Shown here: positions 18,218 through 28,562 of the stretch, piece after piece
Position numbering within the stretch: position 1 is the first letter of the stretch
How the letters are laid out: every line of letters starts with the position of its first letter
NCBI GenBank assembly: GCA_963837715.1
Contig: CAWIOF010000002.1
Location: 62,001 to 126,000, forward strand
Origin: JANYLB01 sp963837715
GTDB taxonomy: Bacteria > Actinomycetota > Acidimicrobiia > IMCC26256 > JANYLB01
Direction: 5' to 3'
Length of the DNA stretch: 64,000 nucleotides
Made by a program: the position numbers and the translations under genes
The notes under the pieces: model-generated
Databases searched by the model: none
Told to the model about the DNA's origin: nothing
The model's input: only the letters and a program-made list of their open reading frames with translations

Positions 18218-19054
18218 TCAGTCGGGATCCGCGGCGCGGTAGTCGCCGAACGGCGAGTCGCGCTTGGTGAGCGAGTCGACGACACCCTCCGAACCGAGGT
18301 CCTGCACGAAGCTGCGGGTGGTGGCGCTGTGGGTGGCCAGGGCACTGAGCTCGGTGCCGGACCGGATCGACGCGCGCAGGCCCATCGTCTCCATGGCGCG
18401 GTGCACCGTCCGCTTGTTGATCTGCACGATGTCACTCGGGATCTGTGCGATGCGCGCTGCGATCGTGAGCACCTGCTCCTCGAGCTCCTCGACCGGGTAC
18501 GCGCGGTTGGCCCAACCGAGCGCGGCTGCCTCGGTTCCGGAGAAGGAGTCGCCGGTGAGCATCGATTCCATGCCGGCGCGCATCCCGAACATCCACGCGT
18601 GGTACTGCATGTCGGGGGTACCGAACCGGACGGCCGGGTACCCGATCTTCGCGTCGTCGGCCACGTAGACGAGGTCACAACCGGTGGCGAGCTCGCTGCC
18701 GCCGGCGAGGCAGTAGCCGTGGACCTGCGCGATGACGGGTTTGGCGAGGTCCCAGATGCTCATCCACCCCTCGGTCACCCCGCGCATGAACGATCCCTCG
18801 CCGCCGGCGACGGGCACCGCGGGATCGGCGTGGCCCCCGGGATCCCGGGAGAGGTCGTAGCCGGCGCTGAAGCACGAGCCCGCGCCGCGGATGATCGTGA
18901 CCCGCACTTCCGGATCGCGGTCGGACTCCTGCACCGCGGTGAGGATCTCGCGTCGCAGGATGCCGTTGAGCGCGTTGCGCTTCTCCGGGCGGTTCAGGGT
19001 GATGCGCCGCACCATCGGCACGGGATCGTCGACGAGGATCAGGGAGTAGCTCAC
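18218..19054 (-). CDS. Enoyl-CoA hydratase/isomerase family protein
   Basis: 278 residues. The crotonase core is visible: ITLNRPEKRNALN (about 18-30), FSAGYDLS (oxyanion loop near 61-68), and the second oxyanion block VHGYCLAGGSELATGCDL (about 113-130). The Glu pair of classical hydratases is not clear, so hydratase, isomerase or thioesterase activity cannot be separated. The C-terminal tail SALATHSATTRSFVQDL (about 233-249) is encoded a second time at 63.5 kb at high nucleotide identity. The gene is monocistronic and divergent from the VOC gene. Confidence 0.85.
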   Translation of the reverse strand: MSYSLILVDDPVPMVRRITLNRPEKRNALNGILRREILTAVQESDRDPEVRVTIIRGAGSCFSAGYDLSRDPGGHADPAVPVAGGEGSFMRGVTEGWMSIWDLAKPVIAQVHGYCLAGGSELATGCDLVYVADDAKIGYPAVRFGTPDMQYHAWMFGMRAGMESMLTGDSFSGTEAAALGWANRAYPVEELEEQVLTIAARIAQIPSDIVQINKRTVHRAMETMGLRASIRSGTELSALATHSATTRSFVQDLGSEGVVDSLTKRDSPFGDYRAADPD

Positions 19055-19244
19055 GAAGGCTCCGTCGTCCGGTGGGTCGGGCCGCTGATTGGAGCACAGT
19101 GCGGTCGGGCCGTCGATCCGCTATCGAGCTGCTTGGCTACTTCCGTGAGGTGGGTCGTGCCGACGAAAGAGCACGCAGAGTTCACTTGTCGACGCGCTCG
19201 CCCGACGGTACGTTCCGCGAGAGCCATCGTCGAAGGAGACAGCA

Positions 19245-20039
19245 ATGCCGACACGGACCGAGTACGCAGCGGGGACACCGTCGTGGACCGACCTCGCGAG
19301 CCCGGATCTCCCCGCGAGCCGGAACTTCTACGGCACGCTGTTCGGCTGGGACCTCGACGAGCAGGCGACCGGTGATCCCGACAACCCGTACTTCATGGCC
19401 AGCCAGGGCGGCAAGGTCGTCGCCGGGATGATGAAGCTGTCGCCGGAGATGCAGGCCGGAGGAATGCCCCCGGTGTGGAGCACCTACGTCACGGTCGACG
19501 ACGTCGAAGCCTCGACCGCGAAGGTCGGGGAGCTCGGTGGCGCAGTGCTGAACGGGCCGATGGACGTGATGGACGCGGGCCGGATGTCTGTGGTCGCGGA
19601 TCCGGCCGGTGCGGTGTTCTGCATCTGGCAGGCGAAGGACAGCATCGGCGCGGAGATCGTCAACGAGCCGGTCTCGCTCACCTGGAACGAGTTGATCACC
19701 CCCGACGTCGATGCGGTCAAGCCGTTCTACGGCGGACTGTTCGGTTGGACGGCCGAGACGGTGCCCATGGGCGCCGACGGTCCGCCGTACACCATGTGGA
19801 TGCTCGGTGACGGCGGCATCGGCGGCGCAATGCCGCCGCCGCTGGAGGGCATGCCTGCGTTCTGGGGGGTGTACTTCTCGGTGGCCGACTGCGACGCCAC
19901 GGTGGCGAAGGCGAAGGAGCTCGGCGCCAGCGTGTTGAGCGACCCGATGGACATTCCGGAGACCGGCCGCATGGCCGCGCTCATGGATCCACAGGGCGCA
20001 GCCTTCAGCGTGATCAAGAACGCGGCACCTACGTCGTAG
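19245..20039 (+). CDS. VOC family protein with two glyoxalase-like domains
   Basis: 264 residues, with AAGGAG upstream of the ATG. Two homologous halves are visible: GTPSWTDLASPDLPASRNFYGTLFGWDL (first) and EPVSLTWNELITPDVDAVKPFYGGLFGWTAE (second), each ending in a DPxGAxFxxxK/WQ strand. This is the two-domain vicinal-oxygen-chelate layout of proteins often named hydroxylase-like or 27 kDa antigen CFP30B in actinobacteria. Metal ligands typical of extradiol dioxygenases are not obvious, so binding rather than dioxygenase activity is plausible. A stand-alone gene. Confidence 0.85.
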   Translation: MPTRTEYAAGTPSWTDLASPDLPASRNFYGTLFGWDLDEQATGDPDNPYFMASQGGKVVAGMMKLSPEMQAGGMPPVWSTYVTVDDVEASTAKVGELGGAVLNGPMDVMDAGRMSVVADPAGAVFCIWQAKDSIGAEIVNEPVSLTWNELITPDVDAVKPFYGGLFGWTAETVPMGADGPPYTMWMLGDGGIGGAMPPPLEGMPAFWGVYFSVADCDATVAKAKELGASVLSDPMDIPETGRMAALMDPQGAAFSVIKNAAPTS

Positions 20040-20139
20040 CGCTGGTCGACGAAGCGGTCGCCGCGCCGACGATCCGCTCCCCGTGGCAGCGCAACCACCG
20101 GTACCATTGCGCGACCCCGAGCGAAGGTGAGGCCGACGA

Positions 20140-20583
20140 GTGACCGATGCCTGGCTCGAGGAGCTCGACGTCAAGACCTGTCTGAGCCTGTTGAACGAGA
20201 GCACCGTCGGCCGAATCGCCGTGGTCGCCGACGAGTTCCCGATCGTGCTCCCGGTGAACTACCTGCTCGTCGAGACGAGCGGTGTGACCTGGATCGCTGT
20301 GCGTACCCGCCCCGGAAACGTCGTCGACCGCGCACAGATGCCCGCTGCGTTCGAGATCGATGCCGTCGATCCCGGCCGCGAACAGGGGTGGTCGGTGCTG
20401 GTGCGAGGGAACTTGCAACACGTGAATCCCGACGCAGCCGACTTTCGCACCCGGTTCGATCCCGAACCATGGATTCCGGCGGACCGCGATGCATGGCTGG
20501 TGATCGAGCCCTTCTCGATCAGTGGCCGGAGGTTGCACGCGGCAGAATCCGAATGGGCCTTCCACCCCCGCTCGTACCTCTGA
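20140..20583 (+). CDS. PPOX-fold flavin/F420-binding protein
   Basis: 147 residues, GTG start. The sequence L.CLSLLNESTVGRIAVVADEFPIVLPVNYLL followed by GWSVLVRGNLQHV is the split-barrel pyridoxamine 5'-phosphate oxidase-like fold; proteins of this subgroup bind FMN or F420. A close paralogue stands at 61754-62155 directly after devR-like genes. Here the gene precedes xfp and ackA by 58 bases on the same strand and may belong to that fermentative operon. In mycobacteria related proteins belong to the dormancy regulon, so a low-oxygen role is possible (inference). Confidence 0.8.
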   Translation: MTDAWLEELDVKTCLSLLNESTVGRIAVVADEFPIVLPVNYLLVETSGVTWIAVRTRPGNVVDRAQMPAAFEIDAVDPGREQGWSVLVRGNLQHVNPDAADFRTRFDPEPWIPADRDAWLVIEPFSISGRRLHAAESEWAFHPRSYL

Positions 20584-20641
20584 AGCGCGGGGCGGAAACG
20601 AGCATGCGTCGGATTCGGCGAAGAATCTCACGGCCATCCTG

Positions 20642-23029
20642 GTGACGGCCGGCAACGCGCACGCCGCGGACCATGAGATTGCCGCGGAAGAGTTGGCTCA
20701 GCTCGATCAGTATTGGCGCGCCGCGAACTACCTGACGGTCGGTCAGATCTACCTGCAGGAGAACCCGCTGTTGCGCGAGCCCTTGCGGCCCGAGCACATC
20801 AAGCCGCGTCTGTTGGGGCATTGGGGTACCTCACCCGGGCTCAGTCTCGTCTACGTGCACCTGAACCGGTTGATCCGGAACCAGGACGCGAACTTCATCT
20901 ACGTCGCCGGGCCTGGCCATGGAGGCCCCGCGATTCTCGCGAACGTGTACCTCGAGGGCACCTACAGCGAGGTCTACCCATCGGTGAGTCGCGACGAGGC
21001 CGGTCTGCGCCGACTCTTTCGGCAGTTCTCGACACCGGGCGGCGTACCGAGCCATGTGAGCGTGCCGACGCCGGGTTCGATCCACGAGGGGGGTGAGCTG
21101 GGGTACGCGCTGGTGCACACGTTCGGCGCCGCGTTCGACAACCCGGATCTGGTCGTCGCGTGTGTCGTCGGCGACGGTGAGGCGGAGACGGGTCCGCTCG
21201 AGGGCTCGTGGAAGGGCGTGCACTTCCTCGACCCGAGTCGCGACGGCGCGGTGTTGCCGATCCTTCACCTGAACGGGTACAAGATCAGCGGCCCGACGGT
21301 ACTCGGCCGCACCGACGACGCCGACATCCGCAGCCTGTTCGAGGGCCACGGCTACGAGGTGCATTTCGTGGAGGGTGAAGAGCCCCTCGCGGTGCACGCG
21401 CGTTTCGCAGCCACGCTCGATTCGTGTTACGCGCGAATCCTCGAGATCCAGCGCGACGCGCGCGAGCGCGGAGTGACCGGTCGACCGCGCTGGCCGATGA
21501 TCGTGTTGCGAACCCCGAAGGGATGGACCGGACCGCGCGTGGTCGACGGCCACGCCGTGGAAGGCACGTTCCGGTCCCATCAGGTTCCTCTGGCCAACGT
21601 GCGAGACGACCCTGAACACCTGTTGATGCTCGAGCAATGGATGCGCAGCTATGAGCCCGAAACCTTGTTCGACGAGCACGGCACGCTCATCGCTGAGCTG
21701 GCCGCGCTGCCGCCGACGGGAGACCGCCGGATGGGCTCCAACCCGAACGCGAACGGGGGCACGATCTGCCGGCCGCTCGAGCTCCCCGACTTCACCGCGT
21801 ACGGGGTCGACGTGCACGCCCCGGGAGCCGAGCATCAGGAGTCGACCCGGCGCCTCGGTCAGCTGCTACGAGATGTCTTCGTGGCGAACGCCGCGAACGC
21901 CAACTTCCGGCTCTTCTGTCCCGACGAGACGCGTTCGAACCGCCTCGATGCAGTCTTCGAGGTCGAGAACCGCTGCACCGTTGACCCCGTGTCGGCGACC
22001 GATGATCATGAGGCGGCCGACGGTCGGGTGATGGAGGTGCTCAGCGAGCACAACTGCGAAGGGTGGCTCGAGGGGTATCTGCTCACCGGACGCCACGGCA
22101 TCTTCGCGACCTACGAGGCATTCGCGATGGTGTCGGCCTCGATGACCGTGCAACACGCCAAGTGGCTCGAGGCCTCCCGTACGCTCGAATGGCGCGCGCC
22201 GATCCCTTCGCTCAACGTGCTCCTCACCTCGACCTGCTGGCGCAACGACAACAACGGATTCAGTCACCAGGGTCCGGGTCTCATCGACACGATGCTCTCC
22301 AAACGCGGAACCGTGGCGCGGATCTATCTCCCCCCGGATGCGAACTGCCTCCTCTCGGTGGCCGACCACTGCCTGCGGAGCCGCGACTACGTGAACCTGA
22401 TCGTCATCGACAAGCAACCCCAGCTGCAGTGGCTTGATCTCCCGTCAGCCAGAGAGCACTGCGAACGGGGCGCGTCGGTGTGGTCGTGGGCTGGGTACGG
22501 CGATCATGACGAACCCGACGTCGTGCTCGGATGCGCGGGCGACATCCCGACCCTCGAGACCATCGCGGCCGCTTCACTGCTCCGAGAGTTCGTTCCCGAG
22601 CTCCGCGTCCGCGTCGTGAACGTCGTCGATCTCATGGTGCTGTTCCCGCGCGAGTTGCATCCCCACGGCATGCCGTCGCTCGAGTTCGTCGAGCTCTTCA
22701 CCGCCGACACCGACGTGGTCTTCGCCTTCCACGGCTATCCACGCGCCATGCATCAGATCCTGCACGGGCGCCCGTCCGCGCCGCGTTTCCACGTGCACGG
22801 CTATCAGGAGCACGGCACGACGACGACTCCGTTCGACATGGTCGTGCTCAACGAGATGAGTCGATACCACTTGGCGCTCGAGGCGGTCCGTCGCGCGCGC
22901 CGCGTGGTCGACGGCGCCCCCGCGCTCGTCGAGCACTGCCAGGAGATGCTCCGACGCCACGGCGAGTACATCGTCGAGCACTTCGAGGACATGCCGGAGA
23001 TCCGCGACTGGACCTGGCCGGCTGCGTGA
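20642..23029 (+). CDS. xfp: Phosphoketolase (xylulose-5-P/fructose-6-P)
   Basis: 795 residues from a GTG at 20642, the usual length for the family. Signature blocks are YWRAANYLTVGQIYL, LLGHWGTSPGLSLVYVHLNRLI (about 60-81), the thiamine-diphosphate loop GDGEAETGPLEGSWKGVHFL (about 180-199), and in the second half FSHQGPGLIDTML and IYLPPDANCLL. The enzyme splits xylulose-5-phosphate or fructose-6-phosphate with phosphate into acetyl phosphate and a shorter sugar phosphate. A longer frame back to 20522 overlaps the PPOX gene and lacks family sequence, so 20642 is preferred. The stop overlaps the ackA start (GTGA), giving acetyl phosphate directly to acetate kinase. Confidence 0.93.
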   Translation: MTAGNAHAADHEIAAEELAQLDQYWRAANYLTVGQIYLQENPLLREPLRPEHIKPRLLGHWGTSPGLSLVYVHLNRLIRNQDANFIYVAGPGHGGPAILANVYLEGTYSEVYPSVSRDEAGLRRLFRQFSTPGGVPSHVSVPTPGSIHEGGELGYALVHTFGAAFDNPDLVVACVVGDGEAETGPLEGSWKGVHFLDPSRDGAVLPILHLNGYKISGPTVLGRTDDADIRSLFEGHGYEVHFVEGEEPLAVHARFAATLDSCYARILEIQRDARERGVTGRPRWPMIVLRTPKGWTGPRVVDGHAVEGTFRSHQVPLANVRDDPEHLLMLEQWMRSYEPETLFDEHGTLIAELAALPPTGDRRMGSNPNANGGTICRPLELPDFTAYGVDVHAPGAEHQESTRRLGQLLRDVFVANAANANFRLFCPDETRSNRLDAVFEVENRCTVDPVSATDDHEAADGRVMEVLSEHNCEGWLEGYLLTGRHGIFATYEAFAMVSASMTVQHAKWLEASRTLEWRAPIPSLNVLLTSTCWRNDNNGFSHQGPGLIDTMLSKRGTVARIYLPPDANCLLSVADHCLRSRDYVNLIVIDKQPQLQWLDLPSAREHCERGASVWSWAGYGDHDEPDVVLGCAGDIPTLETIAAASLLREFVPELRVRVVNVVDLMVLFPRELHPHGMPSLEFVELFTADTDVVFAFHGYPRAMHQILHGRPSAPRFHVHGYQEHGTTTTPFDMVVLNEMSRYHLALEAVRRARRVVDGAPALVEHCQEMLRRHGEYIVEHFEDMPEIRDWTWPAA

Positions 23030-24162
23030 CCTCGTCGGACACGGTTGAGTCACTCGTCGTGCTTTGTCTGAACGCCGGCTCATCGTCGCTGAAGACTGCA
23101 TTGTTCCGCTGCCGAACCGACGGCGAGGACCTCCTCGCCCGCCACGACGCAACCCTCGGTGCGCAGGGGTTCGACCGCGCGCTCGACGAAGCGCTCGCGG
23201 CAGTCGACCAGCTCGGTCTGCCTCGACCCGACGCAGTCGGTCATCGCGTCGTGCACGGCGGACCACATCACGCGAACCCGGTGATCCTCACCCCGGCGGT
23301 GCGCGACGAGCTGCAAGCCTTGATTCCCCTTGCGCCGCTGCAACAACCGGCCGCGTTGCTCGCGATCGACGTCGCCACGACCCGATTCGGTGACGCCCCA
23401 CAGGTCGCTTGCTTCGACACGGCGTTTCATCGGCGCCTCCCTGAAGTCGCGCAACGCTTCGCGCTGCCGGAGAGGTTCTGGGACGACGGCGTCCGGCGCT
23501 ACGGGTTCCACGGCCTCTCGTACGGCTACCTCGTCGAGGAGCTCGGCGCGGCCCTCGACGGTCGCGCAGTGATCGCGCATCTCGGAAACGGCGCCAGCAT
23601 GGTCGCACTGCGCGATCGCGAGCCGCGCGACACCACCATGGGTCTCACACCCACGGGCGGGCTCGTCATGGGAACGCGTACCGGTGACCTCGATCCGGGC
23701 GTCTTGGTCTACCTCGCTCGCGAGCACGGCCTCGGTGCCGACGAGCTGGAAACACTCGTCGACACTCAGAGCGGGCTGCTCGGGGTTTCGGGACTCTCGT
23801 CGGACATGCAGGAGCTGCTCGGCTTGCGTTCGAGTGAACGCGCGGCCGCAGTCGCCGTCGAGGTGTTCTGCTATTCGGCTCGCAAGCAGATCGGATCGCT
23901 CGTCGCAGTGCTGGGGGGTATCGAGACACTCGTGTTCACCGGCGGGATGGGCGAGCGCGCCGCCCCGGTGCGGGCAGAGATCTGCGCCGATCTCGAACAC
24001 CTCGGCATTCGCCTGGACGCTCGGGCCAACGCTGGTCACGCCTCCGTCATCAGCGTCCCCGAGAGTCCGTGCACCGTGTGCGTCGTTCCCACCGACGAGG
24101 ACCGGATGATCGCCCGGCTCACCTCCCGGCTGCTGTTGGCAGGCGACAGCGAGAGCGGATGA
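23026..24162 (+). CDS. ackA: Acetate kinase
   Basis: 378 residues from the GTG that overlaps the xfp stop; longer frames upstream antisense or shadow xfp. The acetate-kinase signatures LCLNAGSSSLK (N-terminus), CFDTAFHRRLP, YGFHGLSYGYL, HLGNGASMVALRD, GLTPTGGLVMGTRTGDLDPGVL and VFTGGMGERA are all present and in order, so phosphoryl transfer between acetyl phosphate and ADP should be functional. At 378 residues it is slightly shorter than the roughly 400 of common AckA. With xfp it forms a phosphoketolase bypass that yields ATP and acetate. The last bases overlap a broken VOC gene. Confidence 0.92.
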   Translation: MTSSDTVESLVVLCLNAGSSSLKTALFRCRTDGEDLLARHDATLGAQGFDRALDEALAAVDQLGLPRPDAVGHRVVHGGPHHANPVILTPAVRDELQALIPLAPLQQPAALLAIDVATTRFGDAPQVACFDTAFHRRLPEVAQRFALPERFWDDGVRRYGFHGLSYGYLVEELGAALDGRAVIAHLGNGASMVALRDREPRDTTMGLTPTGGLVMGTRTGDLDPGVLVYLAREHGLGADELETLVDTQSGLLGVSGLSSDMQELLGLRSSERAAAVAVEVFCYSARKQIGSLVAVLGGIETLVFTGGMGERAAPVRAEICADLEHLGIRLDARANAGHASVISVPESPCTVCVVPTDEDRMIARLTSRLLLAGDSESG

Positions 24163-24487
24163 CTCTCATTGGGCTTTCGGTGCGCGCTCGACTACGAGGA
24201 GGAAGACGGTCTCGCGGGAGCGATCCTCGAGCATCCTGCCGGCGTCACCCTTGGTCTACACCGAGATCCCGAGCGCGGCGAACGCGCTCCGCGGGTTCGA
24301 CGTCGTGGGTCTGTGTGTGAAAGGCCGGGCAGACCTCGAAGAGTGGTCGACGCATCTCGCTGCGATGGCCGTTGACTCCACCTCAATCACCAGGGGGCAC
24401 CTCGGATGGGTCCTCCGTGCATCTGACCCCGACGGCATCCTGGTGCGGGTTCACACCATGGAGCGATTGACGGTCGCACAAGCCTGA
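24159..24487 (+). pseudogene. VOC/glyoxalase gene relic, deleted and frameshifted
   Basis: An ATG overlapping the ackA stop (ATGA) starts M-T-L-I-G-L, the beginning of a glyoxalase-like domain, but the following helix is missing and the next recognisable part, FRCALDYEEEDGLAGAILEHPAGVTLGLH, is in the frame read from 24169. Near 24250 the frame changes again, and ANALRGFDVVGLCVKGRADLEEW through HLGWVLRASDPDGILVRVHTME completes the domain to the stop at 24487. One internal deletion of roughly 50 bases plus one single-base frame change explain this. An intact version would be a small VOC protein translationally coupled to ackA. Confidence 0.6.
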
Positions 24488-24556
24488 ATCGACGATCGAC
24501 GCCGAACGATCGAAGTTCCCTTCGCACTGTGTGGCGCGAGGACGTACGGTTCGACC

Positions 24557-26110
24557 GTGAAGGAGTTGGTGTACGGCAGGCTGTTGCTCTCCACCGCGAG
24601 CCGCTATGCGGATCGGGTCGGCTACCACGACCGCGCGTACCAAGCGACGTTCGGCGGGCACGTGGAGCGAGTGCTGCGCATCGGGTCCGCGTTGCGCTCG
24701 GAGCTCGGCGTCGGCCGGGGCGATCGGTTCGCGGTCGTGGCCGGGAACGGACATGAGTACCTCGAGCTGTACCACGCAGGCTTTCTCGGCGCCGGGATCG
24801 TCAACCCGCTGAACCTCAGGCTCAGTCCCGCCGAGCTGACGTTCATCCTGCGCGACTCGGGCACCCGCACAGTCTTTGTCGACGCGTTGTTCGCGGGCAT
24901 CGTCGACTCGGTTCGAAACGACGCAGGCATCGAGCACGTCGTGCTCATCGGCGAAGGAGACGCGCCGCACGATGTGCGTTACGAGGACCTGCTCGAGAGT
25001 GGCGAGGCGGTCGTGCCACCGGAGCCGGAAGAGACGGATCCGGTGATCCTCATGTACACGGGGGGTACCACCGGACAACCCAAAGGGGTGCTGCTCGAGC
25101 AGCGCGCCGAGATGCTGAACCTGTACCACGCCGGAATTGCGATCGGCCTCCACGAGGATCGCGTCTACCTGCATCAGACACCGATGTTCCATGCCGCGTC
25201 GATGACCGGCGTGCTCGGTATCCCCGCGAGCGGCGGTGTGTCGGTGTTCGTGCCCTACTTCGAGCCGGTCGGGGTGCTCGAGGCGATCGAGCGTCACCGG
25301 GTGAACATCACGCTGATGGTGCCGATCATGGTGGCGATGTTGCTCGCCGCCCCCGAGTTCCGCCCGGAGCGTCTCGCCACGCTCGAGTCGCTGGTGTACG
25401 GCGCCTCGCCGATGCCCCAGGGCCTGCTCGCCCGTCTCCTCACGACCTTCCCCGAGCTCGACCTGTACCAGGGCTACGGCATGACCGAGGCGTCGGCTGC
25501 CCTCACCCTGCTCACCGCCAAGGATCACCGACGAGGAGGAGACGCGCTGCGCTCGGCCGGCCGGCCGTTGTACGGCGTGGAGATCAGCATCCGCGACGAA
25601 GACGACCGTGAGCTCCCCAACGGTCGGTCCGGCGAGATCTGCGCGCGAGCCGGCAACTTCATGCGGGAGTACTGGAACCGCCCGGAGGAGACGGCGGCGG
25701 CGTTCCGCGACGGCTGGTACCACTCCGGCGACACCGGGCAGGTCGACGATCAGGGCTTCCTCTTCATCGTCGACCGGATGAAGGACATGATCGTCACAGG
25801 CGGGGAGAACGTGTACTCGATCGAGGTCGAGAACGCGATCTCAACCCATCCATCGGTCGCGCAGGTCGCGGTGATCGGTATCCCCCATGAACTGTGGGGT
25901 GAAGCGGTGCATGCGATCGTCGTGCTGCAGCCCGACGAGCACGCGACCGCCGACGAGCTCATCGAGCACGCACGCGAGACGATCGCCGGCTTCAAGCTGC
26001 CGAAGAGCATCGAGTTCCGCACTGATCCGCTCCCGCTGTCCGGCGCGCTGAAGCCGTTGAAGCGGGAGCTGCGCAAGCCGTATTGGGAAGGCCACGACAG
26101 GTCCGTCTGA
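24557..26110 (+). CDS. AMP-dependent acyl-CoA synthetase
   Basis: 517 residues, GTG start. The ANL superfamily motifs are clear: YTGGTTGQPKGV (P-loop, about 168-179), YGASP, YQGYGMTEAS (about 310-319), WYHSGDTGQVDDQGFLFIVDRMKDMI, and GGENVYSIEVENAI, with the C-terminal catalytic Lys in LSGALKPLKRELR. The enzyme activates a carboxylic acid to acyl-AMP and then acyl-CoA. A medium- or long-chain fatty acid or aromatic acid is likely; the substrate cannot be read from sequence. It converges on the GH65 gene. Confidence 0.9.
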   Translation: MKELVYGRLLLSTASRYADRVGYHDRAYQATFGGHVERVLRIGSALRSELGVGRGDRFAVVAGNGHEYLELYHAGFLGAGIVNPLNLRLSPAELTFILRDSGTRTVFVDALFAGIVDSVRNDAGIEHVVLIGEGDAPHDVRYEDLLESGEAVVPPEPEETDPVILMYTGGTTGQPKGVLLEQRAEMLNLYHAGIAIGLHEDRVYLHQTPMFHAASMTGVLGIPASGGVSVFVPYFEPVGVLEAIERHRVNITLMVPIMVAMLLAAPEFRPERLATLESLVYGASPMPQGLLARLLTTFPELDLYQGYGMTEASAALTLLTAKDHRRGGDALRSAGRPLYGVEISIRDEDDRELPNGRSGEICARAGNFMREYWNRPEETAAAFRDGWYHSGDTGQVDDQGFLFIVDRMKDMIVTGGENVYSIEVENAISTHPSVAQVAVIGIPHELWGEAVHAIVVLQPDEHATADELIEHARETIAGFKLPKSIEFRTDPLPLSGALKPLKRELRKPYWEGHDRSV

Positions 26111-26155
26111 CCGACACCGCCGGGCCGCGTCGAACCACGCGGAGACAGCAACGGA

Positions 26156-28562
26156 TCACGCGTCGCGGCGCCGCTCGAGCTCCACCTCGATGGTGTCGCC
26201 GGGGTGTACCACGCGCATGTCGTCGCGAATGGCGATCGTGATCGGCTCGCCCGCGCCGAGGCCGACGCGCACCTGGGCAGACGTTGTGGTGAACTCGAGG
26301 TGCACGAGGTGGCCTCGGTAGTGCACGTCGAACGCCAGCGACCCCAGTTCGTCCGGTATCACGGGGTCGAACGCCAACACGTCGCTGCGGGTCTCGATCC
26401 CGGTGTAACAGCGTTGGATGAGGTCGATCGTTCCCGCCATCGCGCCGAGGTGGATGCCCTCCTTCGTGGTGCTGGTCTGGACGTCGTCGACGTCGCTGTA
26501 CAACGCCGCCGTGAACAGGTGCCACGACTGCTCGCGATCGTGGCGGGCGTGGATCCAGGAGTGGACCACGCGACTCAATGTCGAACCGTGGGCGGTGCGT
26601 GCTTCGTAGTAGTCGATCGTGCGCTGCATCATGTCGCGGTCGCACTCGTAACCCAGGCCGGCGAGCAGCTCGGTGAGCTCATCTGGGGAGAGCAGGTAGA
26701 ACAGCATCACGACGTCGGCTTGCTTGGCGAGCTGGTAGCGGTTGGGGCTGTCTCCCTCGGACTCGAGGATGCGATCGAGGCGTGAGACGTCGCCCTCACG
26801 ATCGCGGTACGCGTCCCAGTCGAGCTCAGCCAGGAGCTCGTAGCCCTCGAACTGGCTGATCACGCCGTCGTGGAAGCACACCCGCATCTTGTGCGTGATG
26901 TCCGTCCACCGGTCGAGGTCGTTCTCGGTGATGTCGAGCCGCGCCTTCAGCTCCTGTGCCGCGTCTTCGGGCAGGGCCTCGAGGGTGTCGAACGCGCGGC
27001 CGAGGCACCACACGGCCATCACGTTCGTGTAGGCGTTGTTGTCGAGTCCGGGTTCGTCGGCGTCGGGGTAGCCGTCGTGGTACTCGTCGGGGCCCATCAC
27101 CCCGTTGATCTCGTAACGGTCGAGGGCGTGGTCGTAGGTCGCTGCGCTGGACCAGAAGCGGGCGATCTCCAAAATGAGCTCGGCGCCGAAGACCCGGAGG
27201 AACTCGACATCGCTGGAGGCCTGGTGGTAGCGCCACGTGTTATGCACGATCGCGGCGTTCACGTGGCGCTGGAGGTGCGAGGCGTCGGGGAGCCAGCGGC
27301 CCGACACCGGGTTGAGGTGCATGGTCTGGGTTTCCTCGCGGCCACTGCTCGCGCTCTGCCACGGGAACATCGCGCCCGCGAACCCCGCGTCGGCCGCGCT
27401 GAGGCGCGCCTGGTCGAGCCGACGGTAGCGGTAGAGCAACAGCGCTTTGGTCAGCTCGGGGAAGCGCAGGCTGAGGAACGGGAGGATGAACAGCTCATCC
27501 CAGAAGATGTGACCGCGGTACGCCTCACCGTGCAGTCCGCGCGGGGACGCCGACATCGAGGCCGAGGGTGTTGTTCGACACCGTCTGGAGCAGATGGAAC
27601 AGATGGAGGTGCACGACCCGGGCCAGGCTGCCGTCGGTGCCGAGGTCGATTCGGGTCCGGGCCCAGAGGTGGCGCCAGCTCGTGGCGTGGCGCTGCAGCA
27701 GCTCGTCGAAGTCGCCGGCCATTCGGGTCAGGAGGCCGCGCGCCTCCTCTCCGGGCTCGCTGATGCCGGTGTCGCGGGACGTGAAGATGGACACGATCTT
27801 CTCGATCGTGGTCTCCTGGCCGGCCGCGACGTCGAACGCGAACTGCGAGGCGATGTACCCGTCGCGTGCGATGAGCTCCGGCTCGACCGGGAGCTGCTCT
27901 CCGTCGCGGTAGAGGCGAGTGCGCGCGGCCTCGGTGATCCGGACATGCGACTGGCTGGTCTGCATGTCGAGACACACGATCTCGTCGCTCACCCGGTCGG
28001 TGCCCAAGGGTGCGAGGTGACGATTCGCGAGCGAGGCGTACCGTTCGACACCGGAGTTGCGCACTGTGCCGTCGAGTGCGCTGCGCACCTCGAGTCGGCC
28101 GGAGAAGTTCTCGGCGACAAGGGTGGTTTCGAGCCCGGCGACATGGACATCGCGCATGCTGACGAAGCGGCGCTGCGTCACCTGAACAACGTGGCCATCC
28201 GGGTCACGGAGACGGGACCGACGCGTGAGGATCCCGCGGAACATGTCGAGCTCGACGTGGTGGGCCAACGCCTCGGTGCCGGCGTCCCCGAACCACGAGC
28301 CGCCCTCGACGCGAAACGTCAGCGGGAGCCAGTTCGGCACATTGACGAGGCTCTCGTTGGGCACATCGTGGCCCGCGACCTGCGTGACCAGTCGGTTGTA
28401 GACGCCGGCGATGTAGGTCCCGGGGTACCGGACACCGTCTGCGACGCTCTCTGGGTCGGCGCCCCGAGTGGCGAAGTACCCATTCCCGAGGACGCAGAGG
28501 GCCTCCCGGTGCCCCTCCTCGTCGGGATCGAAACCCTCGTAGACGAACAGCCAATCGCTCAT
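26156..28562 (-). pseudogene. GH65 family disaccharide phosphorylase, one frameshift
   Basis: The N-terminal half (28562 to about 27541) starts MSDWLFVYEGFDPDEEGHREALCVLGNGYFATRGA, the GH65 beta-sandwich, and runs to TLGLDVGVPAR before hitting a stop in the wrong frame. The catalytic half continues in the neighbouring frame from GLHGEAYRGHIFWDELFILPFL to a stop at 26156 and carries MGPDEYHDG with the general acid Glu. One missing base near 27541 restores a single protein of about 800 residues, the normal length. GH65 enzymes phosphorolyse trehalose, maltose or kojibiose to beta-glucose 1-phosphate, exactly what the upstream beta-phosphoglucomutase domain would use. It overlaps that gene by ATGA. 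Sequence error and genuine loss of function are both possible. Confidence 0.8.
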
